Origin: Pseudomonadota bacterium
GTDB taxonomy: Bacteria > Pseudomonadota > Alphaproteobacteria > Acetobacterales > Acetobacteraceae
Direction of reading: 5' to 3'
Assembly (NCBI GenBank): GCA_021799015.1
Contig: JAJZBH010000003.1
Coordinates: forward strand, 1-34,740
DNA: 34,740 bases
Position numbers and translations under genes: made by a program. The notes beneath the pieces are model-generated. The model had not been told where the DNA came from, did no database searches, and worked only from the letters and a program-made list of their open reading frames with translations. Below are positions 8,388 through 16,980 of this stretch, piece after piece. Each line of letters opens with the position of its first letter. Position 1 is the first letter of the stretch.

Positions 8388-9845
8388 TCAATGAGTTATT
8401 TGTTCGGGCTCAACAGCAAGGGTGTCGCGTAGGGCAGTATCCGCGATTGTCAGAGACAACGAGAGTGCCAGGGCACTGAGACCGGCGGTAAGAAGAAAGG
8501 CAGTGTGGAATGCTGTCGTCGCCGCTAGGGTCAAAGAGTCGGCTGCACGCCCCTGAACTTCTGCCGGATTCCAATCCATTGTGCCGAGATGGAGCGCAAC
8601 GGCGGAGCCGGCGAGAGTTGCACCAAAAGCCCCGCCCATTGCGCGAAGCAACAGAAGGCTAGCGGTTGCTGCACCAATATCGTCATGCGCTGCTGCATTC
8701 TGGACCGCAACGAGCGACGAGGGCATGACGAAGCCGACGCCGATGCCTATAAGGAATGATACAGTGACGAACACCGTTTGGGGCATATCGGTAGGCATCG
8801 TGCCGATGAAGGCAAGCCCGGCAGTGGACGCCGTTAGGCCACTTCGGAGCAGCCAGCGGGTGCGACCGCTCCGGCGTGCCCATTGACCGGACAGGTACGA
8901 ACCAACCGTGGTCGACGCCAGAAACGGCATGACCTCCCATCCCGATTTGGCGGCGTTGGCATGAAAGATCAGCTGGAAAAAGAGGGGCAGAAGAAAAATG
9001 GCAGCGAACAGTACGAGGGACGCCAGGAAACCAATAGCCACAAGGCGGCTGAATGACGGATCAGCAAACAGCCGCATTGGCAATAGAGGCAGCGCCGGGC
9101 GGTGTTCCCAGTACCAGAGCGCCACAATAAGCATGGAGCCAAGTGCAAACGCGCCAAGCACATGAGCCGAGATCCAGGAAAACTGCTTTCCTCCCCAAGA
9201 CAGGCCGACCAAAACGAAGGTGACGGCCAATGTCAGCAAGGCGGCTCCACCGAAATCAATCGAGCCGCCACGCGGCGTACTATTGAGCAGCCGCAACCCG
9301 CGTTGGCTGAGAATGAGGGCAGCAAGGCCGAGCGGTAAGTTGAACCAGAATATCCAGCGCCAAGAGAGATGATCCGTGACATAACCACCGATTACGGGGC
9401 CGAAAATCGAGGCCACAGCCCACGTGCCTGCAAGCCAGCCCTGATATTTTCCCCTTTCCCGTGGGGACACGACGTCGGAAATCGCCGCTTGAGAAATTGC
9501 CAGAAGACCACCGCCGCCAGCACCCTGCAAGGCGCGGGCGGCAATCAACTGGTTCAGGCTCTGGGCAATCCCGCACAAGCATGCGGCGATCACGAACAGA
9601 GCGATTGCTGGGATCAAGGTATGACGGCGCCCGAACTGGTCGGATAGCCTTCCGTAGATCGGCGTTGTGGCGGTAGATGTTAGCAAATAGGCGGTCACGA
9701 TCCAGGACAGGTGGCCGAAGCCTTTTAGGTCGCGACCGATCGCCGGAACCGCTGGGATCACGACAGTCTGGTCGATTGCTGCCAGCATAATGCAGAGCAA
9801 AATGCCCGTAATTACCTTGGTGCGTTGTTGGTGTGTGTATTCCAT
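8388..9845 (-). CDS. MFS drug exporter, DHA2 family (14 transmembrane segments)
   Basis: A proton-driven exporter of the inner membrane. The start at 9845 (MEYTHQQRTKVITGILL, 485 residues) gives the usual length; the longer ORF-track version adds 87 residues of non-membrane sequence. DHA2 signs are the acidic residue of the first helix in LAAIDQTVVIPAVPAIG, motif A in GRLSDQFGRRHTL, and motif C-like glycines in ISQAAISDVVSPRERGKYQG followed by FGPVIGGYV. About 14 hydrophobic segments can be counted. The substrate cannot be predicted. Two operator-like dyads with CAGGTG half-sites lie upstream in the divergent gap, suggesting regulation by a dimeric repressor that is not encoded next to it. 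Confidence 0.9.
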   Translation of the reverse strand: MEYTHQQRTKVITGILLCIMLAAIDQTVVIPAVPAIGRDLKGFGHLSWIVTAYLLTSTATTPIYGRLSDQFGRRHTLIPAIALFVIAACLCGIAQSLNQLIAARALQGAGGGGLLAISQAAISDVVSPRERGKYQGWLAGTWAVASIFGPVIGGYVTDHLSWRWIFWFNLPLGLAALILSQRGLRLLNSTPRGGSIDFGGAALLTLAVTFVLVGLSWGGKQFSWISAHVLGAFALGSMLIVALWYWEHRPALPLLPMRLFADPSFSRLVAIGFLASLVLFAAIFLLPLFFQLIFHANAAKSGWEVMPFLASTTVGSYLSGQWARRSGRTRWLLRSGLTASTAGLAFIGTMPTDMPQTVFVTVSFLIGIGVGFVMPSSLVAVQNAAAHDDIGAATASLLLLRAMGGAFGATLAGSAVALHLGTMDWNPAEVQGRAADSLTLAATTAFHTAFLLTAGLSALALSLSLTIADTALRDTLAVEPEQITH

Positions 9846-9959
9846 GCGAGTCGATGGGTTCTGGTCTGGCCGGGAGTGTGCCTGAGCCGGATTATCCTGC
9901 AAGGCTCCCCGGGAGGCGACACGAACGTAGCTGCCATGCAGCTGCTCAAACATCGCGGA

Positions 9960-9974
9960 CAGGTGCGTCACCTC
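9960..9974. promoter_or_regulatory. Operator-like dyad CAGGTG-CGT-CACCT
   Basis: CAGGTGCGTCACCTC is an inverted repeat of AGGTG and CACCT around three bases, about 115 bases upstream of the exporter start. The same half-site recurs at 10037-10055. No known operator was recognised. Confidence 0.4.
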
Positions 9975-10036
9975 AATGTTGCACCGCAGCGGCGCACCGA
10001 GTTTAGCAGGCGAAGGGCAAGGATGTCCGCCTCCAT

Positions 10037-10055
10037 CACCTGGCATTGACAGGTG
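10037..10055. promoter_or_regulatory. Operator-like dyad CACCTG-N7-CAGGTG
   Basis: A perfect 6-base inverted repeat with a 7-base spacer, made from the same CAGGTG half-site as the dyad 77 bases away, but in outward order. Both lie in the non-coding gap between the divergent exporter and precorrin-2 dehydrogenase genes. Confidence 0.4.
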
Positions 10056-10280
10056 TTCGAAGCAAATTCCAACCACCGCTTTGCGAAAGCTGCTGAAAAA
10101 AGGCATAGACCATCGCGGTCTGGACCAGGTTTGACGCTTGATGCAGAAAGGAGGCGTGAGCAGATTGCAAGGAAACGGATCGGAACGTGCGGCACCTTTG
10201 GACCGACGGGTATTATACCGCTGTACCGAATCGAGGTTCCGCTGGAAGTTAGCGGGAACGCTGACAAATGTGATCCGGTC

Positions 10281-10838
10281 GTGCTTTCCATCATTCTAGA
10301 TCCAAAATTCGTTCGGCTAGGCGTTTGCGGTGAAGGGGCGCTGGCATTGCGGCGTTTACGGCTTTTGCGATCGGGAGGAGCAACCGAGACATTATTGTTT
10401 GCGGAGAGGCCGATAGAGGATCTGCGGAGCGAGAGCGGGCAATACTTACGGCAGCAACTTCCGGACGCTGAGACACTGGAATCGCTGCATGCGTTATGGA
10501 TTGCCGACGTTGATCCGGACTTAAAGCATATACTGGCTGAACGGGCGAGGACTGCAAAGGTTCTGGTCAATGTCGAGGATGTGCCGGCATTTTGCGATTT
10601 TCATTCTGCGGCCGAGGTCCGCCGCGGTGAGCTGTTGATCACAATCTCTACGGCGGGTGCAGCGCCAGGGCTGGCTAGTGTGATAAGAAAGCGCCTGGAG
10701 GAGATTTTTGGTCCGGAATGGGCAGCGCGCGTGGCGTCGTTGCGGAGCTTGCGCGCCGAATGGCGGTGTAAGGGAATTTCCATGCCGGAAATCGCCAGAC
10801 GGATTGAGGTCTTGGTCCGGGAGAATGATTGGCTGTAG
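10281..10838 (+). CDS. Precorrin-2 dehydrogenase / siroheme synthase N-domain protein
   Basis: The protein resembles the CysG N-terminal half (Met8p family), which oxidises precorrin-2 to sirohydrochlorin and may insert iron to make siroheme for sulfite or nitrite reductase. A Rossmann-like start GVCGEGALALRRLRLL, then VLVNVEDVPAFCDFHSAAEV and ISTAGAAPGLASVIRKRLEE, are characteristic. The SAM-dependent methylase half of CysG is absent. Homologs begin with a short MLPLALDP-like stretch, so I take the GTG at 10281 (VLSIILDPK; 185 residues) as the start. The 76 residues upstream in the ORF track look non-coding. No good ribosome site precedes the GTG, so the start is uncertain. Confidence 0.8.
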   Translation: MLSIILDPKFVRLGVCGEGALALRRLRLLRSGGATETLLFAERPIEDLRSESGQYLRQQLPDAETLESLHALWIADVDPDLKHILAERARTAKVLVNVEDVPAFCDFHSAAEVRRGELLITISTAGAAPGLASVIRKRLEEIFGPEWAARVASLRSLRAEWRCKGISMPEIARRIEVLVRENDWL

Positions 10839-10858
10839 CGTCATGATCAAGTCACTTA

Positions 10859-10873
10859 GAACATTATGAGAAC
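10859..10873 (+). promoter_or_regulatory. LexA (SOS) box GAAC-N7-GAAC upstream of recA
   Basis: GAACATTATGAGAAC exactly matches the alphaproteobacterial direct-repeat SOS box GAAC-N7-GAAC. It lies 110 bases before the recA start, in the intergenic region, so recA is expected to be repressed by LexA and induced by DNA damage. lexA is not in the window. Confidence 0.85.
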
Positions 10874-10982
10874 ATTTTAGCTGTAAATCCGCTCTGTTTG
10901 TGTTGCTGTTATGTTCTCGCCGTGCCATGGTTGGCGGATAGCCACGATTCGCCGATTCGGTCAGATCTGAACAAGGAGTTTC

Positions 10983-12023
10983 ATGATGGAAAAGAATAAG
11001 GCCCTTGATGCGGCATTGTCTCAGATTGAACGGGCGTTTGGCAAAGGCTCGATTATGCGCATGGGGGCTAGAGCTGGCGATGAGCAGGTCGAAACGGTAC
11101 CTTCGGGTTCTCTGGGGCTTGATCTCGCCTTGGGAATAGGGGGATTGCCCCGAGGGCGCGTGATTGAAATCTACGGCCCGGAATCTTCAGGGAAGACGAC
11201 CTTGGCGTTGCATGCCATTGCCGAGGCGCAGAAGCGCGGCGGTACGTGTGCTTTCATCGATGCCGAACACGCGCTCGATCCTGTCTATGCCCGGAAGTTG
11301 GGGGTTGACGTCGACAATCTATTAATTTCGCAGCCTGATACCGGAGAACAAGGACTTGAGATAGCGGATACGTTGGTACGATCAGGCGCTGTTGATGTGC
11401 TCGTGATTGACAGCGTTGCGGCGCTGGTGCCGCGGGCCGAACTTGAAGGTGAGATGGGGGACTCGCATGTCGGTTTGCATGCCAGGCTTATGAGCCAAGC
11501 GCTGCGCAAGATCACGGGCTCCGTCTCGCGCTCAAACACGATGATGATCTTCCTCAACCAGATCCGGCTGAAGATCGGCGTCATGTTCGGCAATCCGGAA
11601 ACAACCACCGGCGGGAATGCATTGAAATTCTACGCCTCAATCCGGATGGAAATACGGCGTATCGGTGCCATCAAGGATCGTGAGGAAGTGATAGGTAATC
11701 AGACCCGCGTTAAGGTGGTGAAGAATAAACTGGCCCCACCATTCCGCCAGGTTGAGTTTGATATCATGTATGGTGAAGGGATCTCGAAGGTCGGCGAGTT
11801 GATTGATCTTGGCGTGAAAGTCGGGATTATCGAGAAATCGGGGGCTTGGTTCTCGTACGACAGCCAAAGAATTGGGCAAGGACGCGAAAATGCCAAGCAG
11901 TTTCTGCGTGATCACAAGGATATAGCCGCGGCGATCGATGCGCGTATCCGTGAGCAGGCGGGTGTCGTAGCGAATGCATTAATGGCGGATTCTTCAGAAA
12001 GCGAGATTGAAGCTGCGGAGTAA
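10983..12023 (+). CDS. recA: Recombinase RecA
   Basis: RecA forms filaments on single-stranded DNA, carries out strand exchange and triggers LexA cleavage. The 346 residues are full length. Walker A is GPESSGKT (residues 65-72). The family signature [23 protein letters not shown] and the DNA-binding loop region [17 protein letters not shown] are intact. The C-terminus is acidic (SESEIEAAE), as usual. An AAGGAG ribosome site lies just before the ATG-ATG start; the second ATG at 10986 is an alternative. The SOS box upstream and alaS downstream match the common alphaproteobacterial arrangement. Confidence 0.98.
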   Translation: MMEKNKALDAALSQIERAFGKGSIMRMGARAGDEQVETVPSGSLGLDLALGIGGLPRGRVIEIYGPESSGKTTLALHAIAEAQKRGGTCAFIDAEHALDPVYARKLGVDVDNLLISQPDTGEQGLEIADTLVRSGAVDVLVIDSVAALVPRAELEGEMGDSHVGLHARLMSQALRKITGSVSRSNTMMIFLNQIRLKIGVMFGNPETTTGGNALKFYASIRMEIRRIGAIKDREEVIGNQTRVKVVKNKLAPPFRQVEFDIMYGEGISKVGELIDLGVKVGIIEKSGAWFSYDSQRIGQGRENAKQFLRDHKDIAAAIDARIREQAGVVANALMADSSESEIEAAE

Positions 12024-12044
12024 TGTCGTCTGCGCCGACTCTTT

Positions 12045-12078
12045 CCGGAGTGGGATGTGCCACGACTTTCTACTCCGG
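12045..12078. other. Inverted repeat in the recA-alaS gap
   Basis: CCGGAGT and ACTCCGG are a perfect 7-base inverted repeat separated by 20 bases, about 20 bases after the recA stop. There is no T run. It could form a hairpin in a recA-alaS transcript or help end recA transcription. Confidence 0.3.
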
Positions 12079-12166
12079 GACCCAATCGGCTTTCTACAAG
12101 ATGACAGGAGCGAGTGCCTAGGGTATTCGGGATCAAACCCTAATCTTTAGGACTCTGCTCCACCCC

Positions 12167-14827
12167 ATGATTTCCAGCAACGATATCCGTGCGACGTTCC
12201 TCGATTATTTCCATCGTGCAGGGCACGAGGTCGTGCCCAGCGCGCCATTGGTGCCACGCAACGATCCGACCCTGCTGTTCGTTAATTCCGGTATGGTTCC
12301 GTTTAAGAATCTTTTCACCGGCGTTGAGACGCGGCCATACAAGCGCGCAGCTTCTGCACAAAAATGCGTGCGGGCAGGGGGTAAGCATAATGATCTCAAC
12401 AATGTCGGGTATACGGCTCGTCATCATACGTTTTTCGAGATGCTCGGCAATTTCTCATTCGGCGACTATTTCAAGGATGTGGCGATCGAGCATGCATGGA
12501 CTCTCCTAACACGAGATTTTGGGCTTGCTAGCGAGAAACTTCTTGTCACTGTTTATCATGAAGACGAGGAAGCGGCCCGACTGTGGCGCAAGGTCTCCGG
12601 GCTGCCAGAGGCACGAATCATCCGTATCGCGACCGATGATAATTTTTGGCGTATGGGCGAGACCGGCCCATGTGGGCCTTGCTCGGAAATTTTCTATGAT
12701 CATGGACCTTCAATTGCAGGAGGGCCGCCAGGCAGTGCTGGGGAAGAAGGCGACCGGTTCGTCGAAATATGGAACCTAGTCTTCATGCAGTATTTTGAGA
12801 CCGAAAGCGGTGCACGCACACCGCTGCCTTGTCCGTCGATCGACACTGGTCTCGGGCTGGAACGCTTTGCCGCTATTTTGCAGGGCAAGCATGACAATTA
12901 CGACACTGACACACTTCGGGCTTTAATCTTGGCTTCTGCGGAGATTTCTCATACCGATCCGGATGGGGCTCAAAGGGTGAGTCATCGGGTGGTCGCGGAT
13001 CATCTGCGGAGCACGGCATTCCTGATTGCCGATGGTGTTTTGCCGTCGAATGAAGGGCGAGGTTATGTGCTGCGGCGGATTATGCGAAGGGCGATGAGGC
13101 ATATCCATCGATTGGGAGTACGAGAGCCGATCATGTGTCGTCTCGTTCCCGCATTGACCCGGCAGATGGGGGTGGCCTATCCCGAATTGACGCTTGCGGA
13201 ACCGTTGATCGTCGAGACCATTAAACTGGAAGAACACCGGTTCCAAGTCATGCTTGAGCGTGGTTTGACGCTTCTTGATGAGGCAGTTTCCGGGCTACGG
13301 CCGGACCAGAAATTGCCTGGCGATGTCGCATTTCGACTTTATGATACATTTGGATTTCCGCTTGATCTGACGGAGGATGCACTCCGGGAACAAGGGCGGG
13401 AAGTGGATCAGGCTGGATTTGCTGCGGCGATGAACGAGCAGCGTGTGCGGGCACGGGCGGCGTGGGTCGGGTCGGGAGATACCGCAACCGAGCATGTATG
13501 GTTCGAGCTCAAGGACCGCTTGGGGGGAACTGAATTCCTAGGCTACTCGACCGAAAGCAGCGATGCCAGCGTGCTGGCTATCGTACGAAATGGCGCCAAT
13601 GTTGATTGTGCGGACAAAGATCAGGACATTGCCCTTATCCTGAATCAGACGCCGTTTTATGCCGAAAGTGGCGGTCAGGTTGGAGACACTGGCTTCTGCT
13701 CCGCGCGGGGCCTGCTGGTGGAGATCAGGGACACGCAGAAGAAGGCGGGTGATCTGTTTGTGCATTACGGGCGCGTCGTCGACGGGAAGATGACTGTCGG
13801 TCAGGCGGTACACGCTGAGGTTGATCATAAACGCCGAGCGGCAATCCGCGCGCACCATTCTGCGACACACCTCCTGCATGAGGCGTTGCGTCGTACTTTG
13901 GGCCCGCACGTGACCCAAAAGGGGAGCTTGAACGCACCCGATCGGCTACGATTTGATGTTTCTCAACCTCGACCGATCGCAGCTGAGGAACTGTCGGCGG
14001 TCGTGCGGACCGTCAACGCGCGAATTCGCGAAAACACTGCTGTTGAGACTCGACTTATGGCGCCTGAGGAGGCCGTAGGGCGCGGAGCGATAGCACTCTT
14101 CGGCGAAAAATACGGTGAGGAGGTCCGCGTTGTTTCGATGGGCTCCGGAGATGGTGACCGTTTCGCTTATTCTATCGAGCTTTGCGGCGGTACCCACGTC
14201 GCGCGTACGGGTGAAATTGGGGCGTTTCGGATCGTTTCGGAAACAGGTGTTGCAGCCGGCATCCGGCGGATTGAGGCGGTCGTTGGCGAGGCAGCGCTCG
14301 ACGCGATGGAGGAGGACGCAAAATTGCTGACCGAAGCAAGCTCCGCACTGAAGGTGTCTCCGACGGAGTTGCCAGGGCGAATTGCCGCCATGCTTGAGGA
14401 GCGTAAGCGGCTGGAGCGACAAATCAGCGCGCTGCAGCATAAATTGGCAACAGCGGATAGCTCCTTGGGTCTGGAAATGGTCGAGGGCGTCAAGCTTGCC
14501 GCGCGTAACGTGGGCACGGTTCCGGCGCGAGAGCTAAAATCACTTGCGGAATCGATCGTTGCAAAAATGGGAACGGGAGTGGCAGCTCTGATTTCCACAG
14601 TTGAGAATAAGGCGAGCATTGTTGTTGGCGTGTCAGCTGACCTGACTGGCCGATTGGACGCCGTGGTTCTTGCTCGTGCTGCCGCCCGGGCGGTCGGAGG
14701 CGCGGGCGGTGGCGGCCGGGCAGACATGGCCCAGTCTGGAGGACCCGACGCAAGCCGTGCGGATGCCGCTTTGGCAACGGTGCGCGATGCAATGAAACAG
14801 GCGCTCCGGTCGGGGAGTAAGAACTAG
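12167..14827 (+). CDS. alaS: Alanine-tRNA ligase
   Basis: Charges tRNA-Ala and edits mischarged serine and glycine. At 886 residues it is full length. The class II aminoacylation domain begins [15 protein letters not shown], with [16 protein letters not shown] and [17 protein letters not shown]. The editing domain carries the zinc-binding HxxxH in [14 protein letters not shown] and the distal ELCGGTHV. A coiled-coil stretch ([17 protein letters not shown]) leads to the C-Ala domain with [16 protein letters not shown]. The last codons form the left arm of a 13-base hairpin that reaches to the convergent DUF2892 gene. Confidence 0.98.
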   Translation: MISSNDIRATFLDYFHRAGHEVVPSAPLVPRNDPTLLFVNSGMVPFKNLFTGVETRPYKRAASAQKCVRAGGKHNDLNNVGYTARHHTFFEMLGNFSFGDYFKDVAIEHAWTLLTRDFGLASEKLLVTVYHEDEEAARLWRKVSGLPEARIIRIATDDNFWRMGETGPCGPCSEIFYDHGPSIAGGPPGSAGEEGDRFVEIWNLVFMQYFETESGARTPLPCPSIDTGLGLERFAAILQGKHDNYDTDTLRALILASAEISHTDPDGAQRVSHRVVADHLRSTAFLIADGVLPSNEGRGYVLRRIMRRAMRHIHRLGVREPIMCRLVPALTRQMGVAYPELTLAEPLIVETIKLEEHRFQVMLERGLTLLDEAVSGLRPDQKLPGDVAFRLYDTFGFPLDLTEDALREQGREVDQAGFAAAMNEQRVRARAAWVGSGDTATEHVWFELKDRLGGTEFLGYSTESSDASVLAIVRNGANVDCADKDQDIALILNQTPFYAESGGQVGDTGFCSARGLLVEIRDTQKKAGDLFVHYGRVVDGKMTVGQAVHAEVDHKRRAAIRAHHSATHLLHEALRRTLGPHVTQKGSLNAPDRLRFDVSQPRPIAAEELSAVVRTVNARIRENTAVETRLMAPEEAVGRGAIALFGEKYGEEVRVVSMGSGDGDRFAYSIELCGGTHVARTGEIGAFRIVSETGVAAGIRRIEAVVGEAALDAMEEDAKLLTEASSALKVSPTELPGRIAAMLEERKRLERQISALQHKLATADSSLGLEMVEGVKLAARNVGTVPARELKSLAESIVAKMGTGVAALISTVENKASIVVGVSADLTGRLDAVVLARAAARAVGGAGGGGRADMAQSGGPDASRADAALATVRDAMKQALRSGSKN

Positions 14828-14862
14828 GGTGCTGCTGCTTTTGGCACCACGACCGGAGCGCC
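14800..14862. terminator. Long nested inverted repeat closing alaS
   Basis: GGCGCTCCGGTCG at 14800-14812 and CGACCGGAGCGCC at 14850-14862 are a perfect 13-base inverted repeat. A second small stem, GGTGC with GCACC, sits in the loop. The structure covers the last codons and stop of alaS and ends four bases before the stop of the convergent DUF2892 gene. It could work as a transcript end or stability element for both strands; a strong T run is lacking. Confidence 0.6.
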
Positions 14863-14866
14863 GTCA

Positions 14867-15070
14867 CTATTTAAAGGCACAACCGGGTCTTATGCCGAGT
14901 CTTTTGAGGACCATGGCGGCTGGGCAGAAACCCGTAATTCCGGCCTGGGTCAAGTTTAGGCCAGCGAAGGCCGAGATAAGAAAGAAGTATGGGCTCACAA
15001 GCCACCCCAACAGCAAGCCCAGTAAAACGACGAGACCCGCAAAAGAGAGAACCGCGCTATCGATAGTCAT
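14867..15070 (-). CDS. DUF2892 (YgaP-like) small membrane protein
   Basis: A 67-residue protein with two hydrophobic segments and the DUF2892 pattern AGLNLTQAGITGFCPAAMVLKRLG. In E. coli YgaP the same membrane piece is fused to a rhodanese; here it stands alone as last gene of the sqr-trxC operon, while a rhodanese is encoded in the divergent operon. The TGFCP cysteine is conserved and could carry or pass sulfane sulfur. The start at 15070 has a strong AAAAGGAGG ribosome site. Its exact role is not known; the sulfur context suggests handling or sensing of sulfane sulfur at the membrane. Confidence 0.85.
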   Translation of the reverse strand: MTIDSAVLSFAGLVVLLGLLLGWLVSPYFFLISAFAGLNLTQAGITGFCPAAMVLKRLGIRPGCAFK

Positions 15071-15099
15071 TTCTGCCTCCTTTTAAATAAATGGTAAAA

Positions 15100-15579
15100 T
15101 CACGCTTCCGCTGCGCCTTGGGCGCGCGCCCAACTGACGATTCGGTCCGCGGGTGCTGCCCCAGCTTGCTGCGCGCGCAAAAAGCCATGATCGAACAGCA
15201 GCAGGGTTGGGATCGAGCGGATTCCGTACCGGCTTAAGATTTCGGGAGCGCCATCAGCATTAAGCTTGAGTAACCGAAATGCCGGCTCAAGGCGGCGCGC
15301 AGCCTCGATGAACGATGGCTCCATCGTTCGGCAGGGGGCGCACCACGGTGCCCAAACGTCGACCAGAACCGGTACTTGATCATGTTTGACATGACGATCG
15401 AAACCTGCGGCGTCGACGTCTACGGGGCGGCCGATATAGATCGCGGCATGGCAGGTTCCGCACCTTGGCGACGCGCCTATTCGCGCGGCGGGGATCCGGT
15501 TAATTGTGCCGCATGCAGGGCATATCAGTGTTAACGTCGCGTCACTCACAAAAAGCTCCGGTTTAGCCGGCCTTCTCAT
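15100..15579 (-). CDS. trxC: Thioredoxin 2 (TrxC) with N-terminal zinc finger
   Basis: A thiol-disulfide reductase. Of the 159 residues, the first 45 carry two zinc-binding cysteine pairs (Cys20-PA-Cys23 and Cys40-GT-Cys43) typical of Trx2. The thioredoxin domain follows with active site WCAPC (Cys80 and Cys83); the commoner form is WCGPC. The cis-proline region reads IRSIPTLLLF. The ATG overlaps the sqr stop by four bases (ATGA), so translation is coupled. In this setting it probably reduces persulfides or disulfides formed by sulfide oxidation; that is inferred from position. The glycine-to-alanine change within the active-site loop may shift its redox potential. Confidence 0.93.
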   Translation of the reverse strand: MRRPAKPELFVSDATLTLICPACGTINRIPAARIGASPRCGTCHAAIYIGRPVDVDAAGFDRHVKHDQVPVLVDVWAPWCAPCRTMEPSFIEAARRLEPAFRLLKLNADGAPEILSRYGIRSIPTLLLFDHGFLRAQQAGAAPADRIVSWARAQGAAEA

Positions 15580-16859
15580 TGGATTTTCGGAGGGTGTGTC
15601 TTTGGAATATCGAGCTGTTTGAGAAGGTAACGTTCGAAAAATAGTTCGCTTGTTCCTGCCTTTATTTTGCGAAGGAAATATCGCTCAAAGGCAACTTTTG
15701 CGAGGTGCACCCATTTACCTTGTGCGGCCCAGTTGACATTGCGCGGCGGGATTTGAGGCTGGGCCACGAAAGCGACGCCGCTGTCGCCGAAGTCGGCGAG
15801 ACAGATGGCATTCCAAGTTGGTCTGACGTCGGGTTCGCGCCCGCGAAGGAGGAGACCGATATTCTTTGCAGTTGCCGCGACCATGGACTCGATCATGTAC
15901 CCTGTTTTTGGGACGCCGACCGGGACTGGAGTTTTGCCTACCGGAGGAATCGCAACACATACGCCAACCGAAAACACGTCACGGTAGGTCGGATTCCGCT
16001 GGTATGAGTCTGTAAGCATAAAGCCACGCGCGTTAACTAGGCTTTCGATGCCGAATATTGCAGGCACGCCGCGAAACGCGGGCATCATCATGCTGTAGGC
16101 AAAGGGTAGTTCATGGGTGCTTTTGACAGAGCTGTCCTCGTTGAGTTCCTCGATCGCCATTACATTGGGTTCGACACCCGTGACGCGTGCGTTAGTTATC
16201 CACTTTACGTGGCGGTTGCGGAATTCGCTTTCCAGGAGGCCTTTGGTATCTCCCACGCCGTCGAGTCCAAGATGGCCAATATAGGGCTCTGGCGTGACAA
16301 AAGTCATCGGAACCTGGTCACGAATCTTGCGCTTGCGCAGTTCGGTGTCGAGAATCAGCGCGAATTCATAGGCCGGACCAAAACAGGAAGCGCCCTGGGC
16401 GGCGCCAATGATCGCCGGGCCGGGATTTTGACAGAAGCGCTCGAACATTTCAAACGCTGTCTCTGCGTGGGCGGTTTCACAAATGGACTGAGTGTAGCCA
16501 TTCGGGCCGAGTCCGGGAACCTCATCAAACGCAAGTTCGGGGCCAGTAGCGACAACAAGGTAGTCATAACCGTGTTTCGTACCGTCGATAAGTTGGATCG
16601 ACTTTGTCTTAGGATCGACGCGAGCGGCAGGAACGGTAATGAAGTTGATATTTCTGCGTTGCATTGCCGGTTTAAGGTCGATTTCGATCTCCTTACGCCG
16701 ACGCCAACCTATCGCAACCCACGGGTTAGATGGATAGAATTGGTATGTCGCCCCCTTGCTGATGAGGCTAAGGTTGTCTTCAGTGCGGAGTTGGCCTGCC
16801 AACTCATAGGCCATAAGGGTCCCACCCAACCCGGCACCAAGAACGGTGATTTCTGCCAT
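15576..16859 (-). CDS. sqr: Sulfide:quinone oxidoreductase, type I-like
   Basis: A membrane-associated flavoprotein that oxidises sulfide to sulfane sulfur or polysulfide and passes electrons to quinone. The start at 16859 (MAEITVLGAGLGG, 427 residues) has an AGGAG site; the 135 extra residues in the ORF track cross the promoter and are not real. The FAD-binding GAGLGG is at residues 8-13. All three catalytic cysteines of the acidophile SQR are present: Cys127 in YTQSIC, Cys159 in GASCFGPAYEF and Cys353 in NAICLADFGD. The stretches GHLGLDGVGDTKG and IPPRNVNWAAQGKWVHLAK closely recall the Acidithiobacillus ferrooxidans enzyme. It leads the sqr-trxC-DUF2892 operon, divergent from the BigR-like repressor. 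Confidence 0.93.
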   Translation of the reverse strand: MAEITVLGAGLGGTLMAYELAGQLRTEDNLSLISKGATYQFYPSNPWVAIGWRRRKEIEIDLKPAMQRRNINFITVPAARVDPKTKSIQLIDGTKHGYDYLVVATGPELAFDEVPGLGPNGYTQSICETAHAETAFEMFERFCQNPGPAIIGAAQGASCFGPAYEFALILDTELRKRKIRDQVPMTFVTPEPYIGHLGLDGVGDTKGLLESEFRNRHVKWITNARVTGVEPNVMAIEELNEDSSVKSTHELPFAYSMMMPAFRGVPAIFGIESLVNARGFMLTDSYQRNPTYRDVFSVGVCVAIPPVGKTPVPVGVPKTGYMIESMVAATAKNIGLLLRGREPDVRPTWNAICLADFGDSGVAFVAQPQIPPRNVNWAAQGKWVHLAKVAFERYFLRKIKAGTSELFFERYLLKQLDIPKTHPPKIQ

Positions 16860-16944
16860 GAGCTTCTCCTCCGTTCCAGCTGCGTCTATTGAGCCGCGTT
16901 CTTTGCAGCTGGTGTCGTCGCAGAATGCCCTCCATTTCCACGAA

Positions 16945-16973
16945 TTGACAATATATTCGATAATTTGTATATA
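16945..16973 (+). promoter_or_regulatory. Promoter of the repressor-rhodanese-RND operon
   Basis: TTGACA (16945-16950, full consensus) and TATATA (16968-16973) are separated by 17 bases. The ATG of the repressor begins eight bases after the -10 element and no ribosome site precedes it. The transcript is therefore expected to start at or next to the ATG and to be leaderless. Confidence 0.75.
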
Positions 16974-16978
16974 CGCAA
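16950..16978 (-). promoter_or_regulatory. Promoter of the sqr operon
   Basis: On the minus strand TTGCGT (16978-16973) and TATATT (16955-16950) are separated by exactly 17 bases. Transcription would start near 16943 and give a leader of roughly 85 bases before sqr. It overlaps the opposite promoter almost base for base. Confidence 0.65.
16952..16973. promoter_or_regulatory. Likely operator of the BigR/SqrR-type repressor
   Basis: TATATTCGATAATTTGTATATA is an imperfect palindrome lying in the shared spacer of both promoters. It contains ATTC-N8-GTAT (16955-16970), one base off the ATTC-N8-GAAT motif that I recall for Rhodobacter SqrR. A repressor bound here would block both operons at once. 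Confidence 0.6.
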
Positions 16979-16980
16979 GT

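Larger units (their letters stand above)
9846..10280. other. Divergent intergenic region of 435 bases
   Basis: The ORFs that the track draws across this region are upstream extensions of the two flanking genes and show no family likeness. The region holds the two CAGGTG dyads and a small hairpin AGACC-ATCGC-GGTCT at 10107-10121. Promoters for both flanking genes must lie here, but I could not place them with confidence. Confidence 0.5.

Noticed and set aside
8388-10106. 572-residue version of the MFS exporter
   Set aside because: The upstream 87 residues are hydrophilic and unlike any DHA2 N-terminus; they cover the regulatory dyads.
9968-10570. 200-residue minus-strand ORF
   Set aside because: Shadow of the precorrin-2 dehydrogenase gene; low-complexity Ser/Arg-rich product with no family pattern.
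14167-14727. 186-residue ORF opposite alaS
   Set aside because: Antisense shadow of the alaS C-terminal region, rich in Ala, Ser and Pro as expected for a reverse frame.
16113-16892. 259-residue plus-strand ORF opposite sqr
   Set aside because: Shadow frame of a clearly conserved SQR; no motif of its own.
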